From Nocardioides sp. W7 (GTDB lineage Bacteria > Actinomycetota > Actinomycetes > Propionibacteriales > Nocardioidaceae), in contig NZ_CP095078.1 in NCBI RefSeq assembly GCF_022919075.1, forward strand, positions 4,526,001-4,590,000: DNA of 64,000 nucleotides, in the 5' to 3' direction. A program made the position numbers and the translations under genes. Below, piece after piece: positions 16,901-24,384 of the stretch (its first letter is position 1; each line of letters starts with the position of its first letter). Under the pieces are notes generated by a model. It was given only the letters and a program-made list of their open reading frames with translations, had not been told where the DNA came from and searched no databases.

Positions 16901-17721
16901 CCGTCGTTGCGGCTGTCGTAGAGATAGGCGTTGAGCCCGTACTTGTCGGTCCCGCCGTCCAGCACCCGCAGCCGCATCTCCCGGGCCGGGCTGTACGACG
17001 CGGGCACGTCGGTCCAGCCGGTCGCCGGCGTCGGGGCGGCGCCGGCGAACGGCGCCTGGCCGGCGTACCCGGCGGGATGGTCGAACTGCAGGCCGAAGGA
17101 CTGGATGAAGGCCGCGTCGTCGAAGAGCGGCTCCCCGACCTGACCGATGAAGTTCGTGGCGACCCCGCGCCCTGAGTGGAAGGTCCGGAAGTCGATCGTC
17201 GGTCCCTGGATCGAGGCGTTCCGGCCGCCCGCCCACTCGACCTGCGCGACCTTCAGGCCGCCCCGCTCGGCCGCCTGCGCGATCGACTCCGCCTCCAGCA
17301 CGCCCGGGTCGAAGGCGGCGGTGCGGTTGCCGAACGGGTCGCCGTTGCGGTGGAAGGTGTTGTTGGTGGAGCCGTGCACGCCGGGCCACGCTCCGGTGGC
17401 CAGCGTGTACCAGCCGGCGCCGGTGTTGGGTGGCGCCTGGGTGAGCATCCCGTGGCCGCGGGCCTTGACGCCGTCCCGCAGGAACGAGCGCATCGTCGGC
17501 ATCACCCCCTCGGCGGCGTACTTCTCCACGAGGTCCTGACGCAGGCCGTCGGAGGCGAAGTAGACCGCCTTCGAGGAGGTCTGCGCCGGCGGGTGACCCC
17601 CGTGGGAGTGACCGGGCGGCGCGGCTTGCGTCGGGCCCGCGGCCACCGCCGCGACGACGGCAGGGACGGCCAGTGCGGCCGCTGCGACGATGACGACAGG
17701 TCGGCCAGCTACGCGGTTCAC
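13984..17721 (-). CDS. secreted fusion: nucleotide pyrophosphatase/phosphodiesterase plus 5'-nucleotidase
   Basis: A 1245-residue exported protein: signal peptide (MNRVAGRPVVIVAAAALAVP, cleavage near TQAAPP). Residues about 50-730 form an alkaline phosphatase-superfamily phosphodiesterase domain: AVYFASDGLRQD metal ligand, the nucleophile region APPNTGAGWYTLATG with PGVHGS, TTDEFQHQF, and GSDHGF. Residues about 755-1245 form a UshA-type metallophosphatase: GLNDFHGQL, GGDNVG, YGNHEFDYG and VVGHTHRV, followed by the 5'-nucleotidase C-terminal domain (NTSGGLRADL-like TNSGGLRAD; GGDGYTIFGQG). Both active sites look intact. The likely role is stepwise breakdown of extracellular nucleotide or phosphodiester compounds to nucleoside and phosphate. 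Most homologues of these domains are separate proteins. Confidence 0.9.
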   Translation of the reverse strand: MNRVAGRPVVIVAAAALAVPAVVAAVAAGPTQAAPPGHSHGGHPPAQTSSKAVYFASDGLRQDLVEKYAAEGVMPTMRSFLRDGVKARGHGMLTQAPPNTGAGWYTLATGAWPGVHGSTNNTFHRNGDPFGNRTAAFDPGVLEAESIAQAAERGGLKVAQVEWAGGRNASIQGPTIDFRTFHSGRGVATNFIGQVGEPLFDDAAFIQSFGLQFDHPAGYAGQAPFAGAAPTPATGWTDVPASYSPAREMRLRVLDGGTDKYGLNAYLYDSRNDGRTRYDRVLFSPTRSGADAVADLRPGQWADVKVTLQGGALDGRTAGMLVKVETLAPDLSRVRLFHTSVSRATASWPTWPGEPGYTEFDEFLAAEFPTSTAADFAILEAGITSEDTYVEQGLAWSTAHWPMLEYVAKTYRPDLLMVGMPTTDEFQHQFLGLVTKRLPNGEPNPAFDDVDLDGIRDGRVRERSAYLREAYQESDRTLRLARSLAGRDPTTFVGSDHGFAPQFLAVDASLPLVELGLLSRPQTSNCRPATGETIGRAKACWAGGTLQIYLNLAGRDPAGGFQQVPAAEEAATLAAIRAKYQGLSDPNDWTHDGQPEGWPVIDRIFSKAEARHIPNGPGSTADMAHPTRTGDLVVFAYPPYQFDAETPGTLVAASHFFGQHGYVPDVQDLGANVNMRATFLAGGRGIADRSVGARSIDLAPTLAFLLGIPEPQHSQGRVLLDVVDDGGRYTPVSIVGLNDFHGQLDPTTRPYDNGINARVGGAAFLATLFDEELDALPGQGLTLSGGDNVGASPPNSALLQDLPAIDVANAWGLDATAYGNHEFDYGVSRLLQHQARAGFPFLATNIVDEATGKAPPWVTPSKVFRVNGVKVGVIGAALEQTPELVAAGATEGLTFLPEAPRIRAESERLRRQGVKVQVVVIHEGTSRGTNPAGQTPGAAWEGPILDVADALQSTTVDAMVVGHTHRVSNLMRGHILITEGVNQGTSYSVLQLMVRGGDVTWAGGATRVAKTLGVEARPDVQAIIDRANEETAVLRNQVIGTQVNDILRDPARLHESELGNLVADAMRLKYPGVDAAYTNSGGLRADLVCSPPSADEAACEITWGEMFAVLPFANRTTILTVTGAQLRTAFENGFSPVCDPAVHSGRFPQISGLRATFHCTGTTPVVDGMWKTPDGIGGPETPIADGDPVRLVINDFMHTGGDGYTIFGQGTDVLQPGDDLMQVATDYVTANSPVDPQVEGRITQN

Positions 17722-17866
17722 GGCACCCTCCAGGACTGAGGCGGGAGCGGCCCGGCGGGGATCGCGTCGTGCCCGGGCACGGCTCCCCCGGGATGGGTTC
17801 GAACCTTCCGCGCCGTTCGGCCGACGTCAATGGCACGGATTGGGTATCTGCGAGCAGCGGCCACGA

Positions 17867-17897
17867 TTGACAAATTGGTAACCGATCCGTTACCAAT
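17867..17897 (+). promoter_or_regulatory. promoter with ArsR-type inverted repeat
   Basis: TTGACA (17867-17872) is a consensus -35 element. ATTGGTAAC (17874-17882) and GTTACCAAT (17889-17897) are perfect 9-bp inverted arms separated by 6 bp, just before the ATG at 17903. This is a typical autoregulatory operator for the small winged-helix regulator that follows. Confidence 0.65.
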
Positions 17898-17902
17898 ATC
17901 CC

Positions 17903-18286
17903 ATGGACCCGTTCCCCGCGCTCGCCGACCCGGTGCGCCGCGACCTCCTGCGCACCCTCGCCCGAGGCCCGGCGCGCGTGGTCGACCTCGCGGCCGCGCA
18001 CCCGATCAGCCGCCCGGCCGTCAGCCGACACCTGCGGGTTCTCGTCGAGGCCGGCCTGATCAGCGCGGAGAGCCAGGGGCGGGAGCGTCACTACGCGCTG
18101 GTCCCGGCCGGGCTGGAGCCGGTTCGGGACCTGCTCACGGACCTGCGCCCGCTGCCGCGATTCGACGACTCGGTGCTCGACGGCCTCGACCTGGAGGTCC
18201 GCCGCACCGTTCGGGACCATCGGGACGCCCCGGCGCCCGAGCCAGTGCAGAGCCCCGTGCAGAACCCAGCAGAGGAGACAGCATGA
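17903..18286 (+). CDS. ArsR-family regulator of SRPBCC partner
   Basis: A 127-residue winged-helix protein: FPALADPVRRDLLRTLARGP, then AAHPISRPAVSRHLRVLVEAGLI as recognition region and RERHYALVPAGLEPV as wing. It has no metal-binding cysteines. Its stop overlaps the start of the SRPBCC gene (ATGA, 18283-18286). ArsR-SRPBCC pairs are widespread in actinobacteria. Likely autoregulated through the inverted repeat upstream. Confidence 0.9.
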   Translation: MDPFPALADPVRRDLLRTLARGPARVVDLAAAHPISRPAVSRHLRVLVEAGLISAESQGRERHYALVPAGLEPVRDLLTDLRPLPRFDDSVLDGLDLEVRRTVRDHRDAPAPEPVQSPVQNPAEETA

Positions 18287-18789
18287 CCCCCAGCACCACC
18301 GGCCGTCGCGAGACCCGCCTCGGTCACGACAGCGTCGTGTTCGACCGCACCTTCCGGGCGCCGATCGAGTCCGTGTGGGCGGCGATCACCGAGTCCGACC
18401 GGCTCGAGCGCTGGGTCGGCACCTGGACCGGCGACCCCGCCTCGGGCTCGGTCCTGTTCCGGATGAACGCCGAGGGCGACGACATCAAGCCCGAGACCTT
18501 CACGATCGACGCCTGCGACGCACCCCACCGGCTCGCCCTCACCTCGAACGTCGAGGGCGAGGAGAACGTCTGGCACTTCCTCCTCGAGCTCACCGAGGAC
18601 GCCGGCACCACCACGCTCACCTTCAGCCAGTCCGTGCCGGACGCCGAGCTGGCGGCCGGCGTCGGTCCGGGCTGGGAGTACTACCTGGACCGGCTCGTCG
18701 CGGCAGAGGCCGGCGGCGACGTCGCGGCGATCGACTTCGACGACTACTACCCGGCGCAGTCGGACCACTACCGGGCGCTGTTCGGCTGA
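18283..18789 (+). CDS. SRPBCC (AHSA1-like) domain protein
   Basis: A 168-residue START-like fold protein: VVFDRTFRAPIESVWAAITE at the N-terminus, RLERWVGTWTGDP, and the typical late strand TTLTFSQSVPDAE and C-terminal helix GWEYYLDRLVAAEAG. Such proteins bind hydrophobic ligands or act as co-chaperones; the ligand is unknown. ATG at 18283 has a GAGGAGA ribosome binding site and overlaps the regulator gene, so the two are co-translated. Confidence 0.9.
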   Translation: MTPSTTGRRETRLGHDSVVFDRTFRAPIESVWAAITESDRLERWVGTWTGDPASGSVLFRMNAEGDDIKPETFTIDACDAPHRLALTSNVEGEENVWHFLLELTEDAGTTTLTFSQSVPDAELAAGVGPGWEYYLDRLVAAEAGGDVAAIDFDDYYPAQSDHYRALFG

Positions 18790-18791
18790 GC

Positions 18792-20033
18792 TCAGCCGGT
18801 CGGGAGCCAGGTCCGGGCCGCCTTCACCAGCGCGGTCACCCCGATCCCGAGGGTGGGGTCGATCGCGGGCGCATACCTCGGCGAGTGGTTCGACGGCACC
18901 GTCCGCAGGGCCGGGTCGTCCATGCCCCCGGTGCCGAACAGCGAGGGGTCGGTGCCTCCGAGCAGCCAGTACGACAGGGGCGCGCCGGCGCTGGTCGCCA
19001 GGACTCCGACGTCCTCGCTGCCGGCACCGGCCCCCGGGTCGAGGACCCGCTCCGCACCCAGCCACTCCTGGAACGTCGCGAAGGTCCGCCCGAGTGCCGC
19101 GGCGTCGTTGACCACCACGGGGAACCGCTCGATGGACTCGATCGTGGGCTCCTCGGGCGCTCCGGCGGTGACGGCGATCCCCCGCAGGATCCGCTCGACG
19201 CTGGCCAGGACGTGCTGGCGGGTCCCGTCGGCGTAGGTGCGGATGTTCAGCAGCAGCTCGGCCTGGCCCGGGATCACGTTGGCCGCCTCGCCGGACCGCA
19301 CCGAGCCGACGGTGAGCACCACGACCTCGGTGCTGGGGATCTCGCGCGCGACGATCGTCTGCAGGCGCAGCACGGCCTCGGCCGCCATCACCACCGGGTC
19401 CACGGAGTTCTGGGGCATCGACCCGTGCGCCCCCTTGCCCACCAGGCGCACCCGCAGCGAGTCCGACCCGGCGTACGCGGGTCCCGGGTGCCCGGCGATC
19501 GTTCCCGCCGGGAGCGGGGCGACGTGCTGGCCGAGCACCACCTCCGGCACCGGGAACCGCTCGAACAGCCCGTCGTCCACCATCGCCTGCGCACCGGCCC
19601 CCAGCTCCTCCGCCGGCTGGAAGACCAGCAGCAGCGTCCCCGACCAGCTCCCCCGGTCCGCGGCGAGCGCCTCGACCGCACCGAGCAGGCAGGTGGTGTG
19701 CAGGTCGTGGCCGCAGGCGTGGCTGACCGGCACCTCAGCGCCGTGGGCATCGGTCGCGGTGTCCGTGCTCGCGTACTCCAGGCCGGTCTCCTCGCGCACC
19801 GGCAGCCCGTCCATGTCGGCTCGGAGCAGGGCGACCGGACCCGGACCGTTGACCAGGGTGCCGACGACTCCGGTGCCACCCACCCCGGGGGTGACGTCGA
19901 CTCCCGACGCGGCGAGCCGGCGGGCCACCAGTGCGGCCGTGCGGTGCTCCTGGAAGCCGAGTTCCGGATGCTGATGCAGGTCGCGGTAGAGGTCCGCGAG
20001 GTCAGGGGCGATCGGGGCTGCTGCGTGCGACAT
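18792..20033 (-). CDS. M20-family amidohydrolase (peptidase M20D)
   Basis: A 413-residue zinc amidohydrolase like aminoacylase/IAA-amino acid hydrolase. Metal ligands are visible in SHACGHDLHTT and the general-base region QPAEELGAGAQ; HPELGFQEH at the start and GKGAHGSMPQNSVDP mark the M20D dimerisation-domain family. It likely removes an acyl or peptidyl group from an amino-acid derivative in the cytosol. ATG at 20033 follows GAGAGGAGT. It begins 14 bp after the stop of the HAD gene, making it the last gene of a three-gene operon. Confidence 0.92.
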   Translation of the reverse strand: MSHAAAPIAPDLADLYRDLHQHPELGFQEHRTAALVARRLAASGVDVTPGVGGTGVVGTLVNGPGPVALLRADMDGLPVREETGLEYASTDTATDAHGAEVPVSHACGHDLHTTCLLGAVEALAADRGSWSGTLLLVFQPAEELGAGAQAMVDDGLFERFPVPEVVLGQHVAPLPAGTIAGHPGPAYAGSDSLRVRLVGKGAHGSMPQNSVDPVVMAAEAVLRLQTIVAREIPSTEVVVLTVGSVRSGEAANVIPGQAELLLNIRTYADGTRQHVLASVERILRGIAVTAGAPEEPTIESIERFPVVVNDAAALGRTFATFQEWLGAERVLDPGAGAGSEDVGVLATSAGAPLSYWLLGGTDPSLFGTGGMDDPALRTVPSNHSPRYAPAIDPTLGIGVTALVKAARTWLPTG

Positions 20034-20047
20034 GACTGACTCCTCTC

Positions 20048-20977
20048 TCAGAAGACGGTGGCCCAGTCGTTCTTCATGCTGACCACGGTCCAGCCGTGGG
20101 TCTGGGCCCGGTCGAGCGCGTTCTCCGCGCCCGCGACGTACTCGAACTCGCGCTCCGCGTCGTCGTGCAGGACGAGGAGGCGCAGCGACGGCTTGTCCCG
20201 ATGCTGGGTGAAGTCGAGCATCTCGAGGTCGCCGTCGGAGTTGCCGGCAGCGAGGATCGGCCGGCGTCCGATGCGGTTCCAGATGCGGACGGGCTTCTCC
20301 GGTCCGTCGTCGAGGTAGTCGGCGGCGCCCTGGCGGACGATCGCGCCACCGTGCTCGCCCGGGGCGTAGGCGAGGGCGACGGCGCTGCCGATCACGCGTT
20401 CGCGCGAGATCCCGTAGACCTCGTCGCTGATCGGTCGCATGAAGTCGCGCCCACCGCCGGAGGCGATGTAGTTCGTGAACCCGTGGGCTCGCAGGTGCGC
20501 GAGCAGCTCCAGCATGGGCGCGTAGGAGCACTGGAGGTAGGTCCGCTTCAGCGTCGGGTGGCGGGTCTGGCGCAGGAAGGTGCCGGCGTCCGCCTCGAAC
20601 TGCTCGACCGTGAGGTTCGCGAACGCGGCCACGATGCCGGCACCCAGCGTCCTGACGTTCGTGTCGTCGCCGGCGTAGTGCTCGGTCACGATGCGTGCCA
20701 GCCACGCGTGATCGTGCTCGTACGCGGCCTGCCACGGTTGCCGGTCCCGGAGGGTCGGGTCGGCGTCCGCCATCTCCGCCAGCCGGCGCAGGACGAAGTC
20801 GAGCTGGATCGGCATCGGCTTCTCACACCACAGGGTGCCGTCGTTGTCGAAGACCGCGACCCGCTCCTCGGGCGCCACCCAGTCGGGCGAACCGTCCGTG
20901 CAGACCCGGTCCACGTAGGCCACGACGGCGTCCTTGACCGGGCCCTCGTGCCAGGTCGACAACGCTGCGGTCGTCAC
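20048..20977 (-). CDS. HAD-superfamily phosphatase (SerB-like)
   Basis: A 309-residue haloacid dehalogenase-fold hydrolase. Motif I is FDNDGTLWCEK (about residue 43), motif II the serine/threonine region NYIASGGGRDF, and motif III/IV GRRPILAAGNSDGDLEML. The fold fits phosphoserine-phosphatase-like enzymes. Its GTG start overlaps the stop of the formylglycine-generating enzyme gene by 4 bp (GTGA, 20974-20977), implying coupled translation. The substrate is unknown. Confidence 0.88.
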   Translation of the reverse strand: MTTAALSTWHEGPVKDAVVAYVDRVCTDGSPDWVAPEERVAVFDNDGTLWCEKPMPIQLDFVLRRLAEMADADPTLRDRQPWQAAYEHDHAWLARIVTEHYAGDDTNVRTLGAGIVAAFANLTVEQFEADAGTFLRQTRHPTLKRTYLQCSYAPMLELLAHLRAHGFTNYIASGGGRDFMRPISDEVYGISRERVIGSAVALAYAPGEHGGAIVRQGAADYLDDGPEKPVRIWNRIGRRPILAAGNSDGDLEMLDFTQHRDKPSLRLLVLHDDAEREFEYVAGAENALDRAQTHGWTVVSMKNDWATVF

Positions 20978-21978
20978 GCTTCGCCGTCCGCGGGCGGGTC
21001 GCGGACGATGCAGCGGAAGCCCAGGTGCGAGGTCGAGGTGTCGACGGGCTGGGCCATCCGGGCCGCCGGACGGTAGCGGCGGCAGTAGTTCGGTGCACAG
21101 AGGTGGGAGCCGCCCTTCATCACCCGGCGCGGGATCCGGGGGCCGATCTCGCCCGGGTCGTGGCTGCTCTCGCGGTCGCCCCCACGCGGGTTCTCGATCG
21201 CGCAGCAGGCGTGGGCGGGTGCCGTGTGGGCGCCGTACCAGTCACTGGTCCATTCCCAGACGTTGCCGATCATGTCGAACAGTCCGTAGCCGTTGGGCGG
21301 GTACGAGCCGACCGGGGCGATGCCCGCGTGACCGTCGTCGCGCGTGTTCTCGACCGGGAACTCGCCCTGCCAGGTGTTCGCCATCCACCGATCGTCGGGA
21401 GTGAGCTCCTCACCCCAGGCGTAGGTGGCGCCGTCGAGTCCGCCGCGGGCGGCGTACTCCCACTCCGCCTCGGTGGGCAGCTGCTTGCCGGCCCACTGGG
21501 CGTACGCCGTCACGTCCTCCCAGGCGACGTGCACGACGGGATGGTCGGGCCGCCGCTTGCTCGAGCTGCCGGGTCCCTGCGGCTGGCGCCAGTCGGCCCC
21601 GGGCAGGTAGGTCCACCAGTTGTAGGGGTCGTTCAACGGCACCCGACGGGTCGGCTGCTGGAACACCACGGACGCGGCGACCAGCAGCTCGGGTCTCGCT
21701 CCGGGGTAGTCGGCGGCGTCCGGGACCCGCTCGGCGAGCGTGACGTGTCGGGTCGCGTCGACGAAGCGCGCGAACTCCCTGTTCGTGACCGCGTGCTGGT
21801 CGATCCAGAAGCCGTCCACCGCGACGCGGCGCGTGGGCGACTCCTCGGGATAGTGGTCCTCGGAGCCCATCCGGAACGTCCCTCCCGGGATCCGGACCAT
21901 GCCGGGAGGGCCGAGAGGGCCGGGGTCGCGCGCCGGCCCGGCTGCCTGGGCCCGGGTCCCCGGATGCGAGGAGGTCAC
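20974..21978 (-). CDS. formylglycine-generating enzyme family protein (SUMF1)
   Basis: A 334-residue protein with the complete FGE-sulfatase fold: IPGGTFRMGSEDHYPEESP at the start, WIDQHAVTNREFARF, LPTEAEWEYAARGG, and NVWEWTSDWYG. The two active cysteines are present in GGSHLCAPNYCRRYRPAAR, as in true aerobic formylglycine-generating enzymes that oxidise a sulfatase cysteine with copper and oxygen. No sulfatase gene with a CxPxR motif is found in the window, so its target lies elsewhere or is unusual. GTG at 21978 (preceded by GAGGAT) is chosen; ATG at 21900 would still keep the domain. First gene of an operon with HAD and M20 genes. Confidence 0.9.
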   Translation of the reverse strand: MTSSHPGTRAQAAGPARDPGPLGPPGMVRIPGGTFRMGSEDHYPEESPTRRVAVDGFWIDQHAVTNREFARFVDATRHVTLAERVPDAADYPGARPELLVAASVVFQQPTRRVPLNDPYNWWTYLPGADWRQPQGPGSSSKRRPDHPVVHVAWEDVTAYAQWAGKQLPTEAEWEYAARGGLDGATYAWGEELTPDDRWMANTWQGEFPVENTRDDGHAGIAPVGSYPPNGYGLFDMIGNVWEWTSDWYGAHTAPAHACCAIENPRGGDRESSHDPGEIGPRIPRRVMKGGSHLCAPNYCRRYRPAARMAQPVDTSTSHLGFRCIVRDPPADGEA

Positions 21979-22101
21979 GCTCGGATCCTCGACTCGAGCA
22001 GGGACCTCGGCATCACCCGCTTCGGGTGAGCGCCGCCCCCGCGCCGGGTGCCCGGGTACCGCCCCTCGGTCGGTGTCCCCGCGGGGTGTCAGGGTGTCCC
22101 C

Positions 22102-23751
22102 ATGACCCGGGTCTCGCTCTCGCGCCTGCCGGGTGAGCGGGTCCTGGTCGTCGACGGCGACCTGGAGCGCACGCTGACGTTGGCGGACCTGCCGGCGTAC
22201 GTCGGGGCGCGCGAGGCCGGCGCGCCGCGCTGGGTGTGGGACGACACCGCGCGCTGGTATCCCCCGTTGCTGGCGGCGGGGGTGCGGGTCGGGCGCTGCC
22301 ACGACCTGCGGCTGGGGCACCACCTGCTGCGGCGGGCGCCCGCGGTGGAGGTGCGGCTGCTGGCGGGTGAGCAGTCGGAGCACTGGGACCGCCTCGGGCC
22401 GAGCACGCCGTCCGATCCGGGCCTGTTCGCGGTGGACGACGCGGCCGAGCACCTCCGCGCCGACCTGGAGGACGCCCGGCAGCTGGCCGCCGTGGCGGCG
22501 TCAACCGAGGCCGCCCGGCTCGGGCTGCTGCTCGCGGCCGAGTCGTCGGGTGCCCTCGTCGCGGCCGAGATGACGTACGCCGGCGTGCCGTGGCGGGTGG
22601 ACGTCCACGAGCGGCTGCTGACCGAGCTGCTCGGGCCGCGGCCGCCGCGCGGCGCTCGGCCGCGCGGACTCGAGGCGTTGGTCGCGGAGGTGCGCGACGC
22701 GTTCGGCGTGCCGGGGCTCAACCCGGACTCGCGACCCGAGCTGCTGTCCGCGCTGCGACGGGCCGGCCTCGACGTCACCGACATCCGGATGTCGACCCTG
22801 CGCGCACTCGAGCACCCGGGCGTCGTCCCGCTGCTGCGCTACCGCCAGGCCGCGCACCTGTGGCAGACCAACGGCTGGGCCTGGATCGACCAGTGGGTGA
22901 GCGGGGGCCGGTTCCGGCCGTCGTACCAGCCGGCCGGCTCGAGCACGGGGCGCTGGTCGTCGAACGGCGGCGGCGCGCTGTCGATCCCGGCGACGGTCCG
23001 GCCGGCGGCCGTGGCCGACGGCGGCTGGGTGTTCGTGGTCGCCGACGTCGCCCAGCTCGAGCCGCGCGTGCTCGCCGGCCTGAGCGGCGACCGCGCGCTG
23101 GCCCGGTCGGCCCGCGGCGCCGACCTCTACCAGGGGATGGTCGACGACGGGGCGGTCGCCAGCCGCAGCGACGCCAAGCTCGGCCTGCTCGGCGCGATGT
23201 ACGGCGCCACCAGCGGCGAGAGCGGCCGGATGGTCGCGGGTCTCACGCGGCGCTACCCGGACGCCTTCGGTCTCGTCGAGGAGGCCGCCCGGGCCGGCGA
23301 GCGGGGCCAGCTGGTGCGCACGCTGCTGGGACGCGGGTCGCCTGCCCTGGGCGAGGCGTGGGATCGCGATCCCGACGACCCGCCGGTCGATCCCGACAGC
23401 CAGGCCCGCTTCCGGCGCGCGTACGGCCGGTTCACCCGCAACTTCGTCGTACAGGGCACGGGCGCGGAGTGGGCGCTGTGTTGGATCGCCGACCTGCGCA
23501 ACCGGCTCTGGCGTCTCGGCGGCTCCGGTCCACTCGAGTCGCGCCCGCACCTGGTGTTCTTCCTGCACGACGAGGTCGTCGTACACGCCCCGGCCGACCT
23601 GGCCGACGCGGTCGCCGCGCAGGCCACCGAGGCGGCCGCGACCGCCGCGGGCCTGTTGTTCCGCGACCTCGCCGTGGACTTCCCGCTCAACGTCTCGATC
23701 GTTCGGTCCTACGCCGAGGCGGGCAAGCCCGGTGCCGCGGTCGAGCCGTGA
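22102..23751 (+). CDS. DNA polymerase I-like bifunctional 3'-5' exonuclease/polymerase
   Basis: A 549-residue family A polymerase without a 5' nuclease domain, as known from actinobacteria. Motif A is VFVVADVAQLEPRVLAGLSGD (about 315), motif B RSDAKLGLLGAMYGATSG, motif C HDEVVVHAP (about 495). The N-terminal third is a degenerate exonuclease-like domain. The role is probably repair synthesis or lesion processing; specifics are unknown. ATG at 22102 has no Shine-Dalgarno but the hexamer CAGGGT sits exactly 6 bp upstream, suggesting a leaderless mRNA. Divergent from the FGE operon. Confidence 0.92.
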   Translation: MTRVSLSRLPGERVLVVDGDLERTLTLADLPAYVGAREAGAPRWVWDDTARWYPPLLAAGVRVGRCHDLRLGHHLLRRAPAVEVRLLAGEQSEHWDRLGPSTPSDPGLFAVDDAAEHLRADLEDARQLAAVAASTEAARLGLLLAAESSGALVAAEMTYAGVPWRVDVHERLLTELLGPRPPRGARPRGLEALVAEVRDAFGVPGLNPDSRPELLSALRRAGLDVTDIRMSTLRALEHPGVVPLLRYRQAAHLWQTNGWAWIDQWVSGGRFRPSYQPAGSSTGRWSSNGGGALSIPATVRPAAVADGGWVFVVADVAQLEPRVLAGLSGDRALARSARGADLYQGMVDDGAVASRSDAKLGLLGAMYGATSGESGRMVAGLTRRYPDAFGLVEEAARAGERGQLVRTLLGRGSPALGEAWDRDPDDPPVDPDSQARFRRAYGRFTRNFVVQGTGAEWALCWIADLRNRLWRLGGSGPLESRPHLVFFLHDEVVVHAPADLADAVAAQATEAAATAAGLLFRDLAVDFPLNVSIVRSYAEAGKPGAAVEP

Positions 23752-23763
23752 CGTGCGCGCCGC

Positions 23764-24147
23764 TCAAACGGTCTCCCAGAGCCCGATCAGGTTCCCCTCG
23801 GTGTCGGTGAAGTAGCCGGTGAAGCCCATGTCACCGACGGGCATCTTCTGCGACACGGTCTTCCCGCCGGCCGTCTCGACCTTGCGCAGCGCCTCGTCGA
23901 CGCTCGCCACGTCGATCACGATGTTCGGCGCCTTGCCCGGGAACTCCGCGCTGCGCTCGAACAGGCCTCCGTTGATGAAGCCCGGCTCGGTCGGGCCCTG
24001 CTCGGGATCGCTCGGACCGGTCATCACCATCGTGTAGCTCATGTCCGGCACCGGCATCAGCTGCCAGCCGAACGTGTCGCCGTAGAAACTCCGTGCCCGG
24101 TCACCATCGTCGAACGGGATCTCGAAGTGCACCACCTTGCCGGACAT
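23764..24147 (-). CDS. VOC-family protein
   Basis: A 127-residue glyoxalase/bleomycin resistance-fold protein. Two beta-alpha-beta-beta-beta modules are seen: VVHFEIPFDDGDRARSFYGDTFGW and IVIDVASVDEALRKVETAGGK, ending with GYFTDTEGNLIGLWE. Metal-binding positions (H near the start, E in the end motif) are kept. Function unknown. A strong ribosome binding site, GAGGAGG, precedes the ATG at 24147. It is convergent with the polymerase gene, with a 12-bp gap. Confidence 0.88.
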   Translation of the reverse strand: MSGKVVHFEIPFDDGDRARSFYGDTFGWQLMPVPDMSYTMVMTGPSDPEQGPTEPGFINGGLFERSAEFPGKAPNIVIDVASVDEALRKVETAGGKTVSQKMPVGDMGFTGYFTDTEGNLIGLWETV

Positions 24148-24384
24148 GCTGCCTCCTCAGGAACGGTGTGGACCCTCCAGTGAACTGCGGCCCGAGTACG
24201 GCGGTCAACGGGCGCGGCGTGCTGCGGACAGACCCCGGGTCAGGTGCACGACCGGTCCGGTCGCCTCGCTCGACCATGCTCGGAGCCTAGATCTCGGTCG
24301 CCCCGGCAATGCCGAAATCAGGCCATGCCGGCACCGCCGTCTCCGGCGTACGGTGCCGAGGGGGCAGGGAGGAACGGGACCGCC

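Noticed and set aside
13555..17175. 1206-codon open frame on the plus strand opposite the phosphodiesterase/5'-nucleotidase gene
   Set aside because: It has no recognisable domain and is rich in Arg/Gly/Val runs typical of antisense frames in high-GC DNA; the minus-strand gene carries all motifs.
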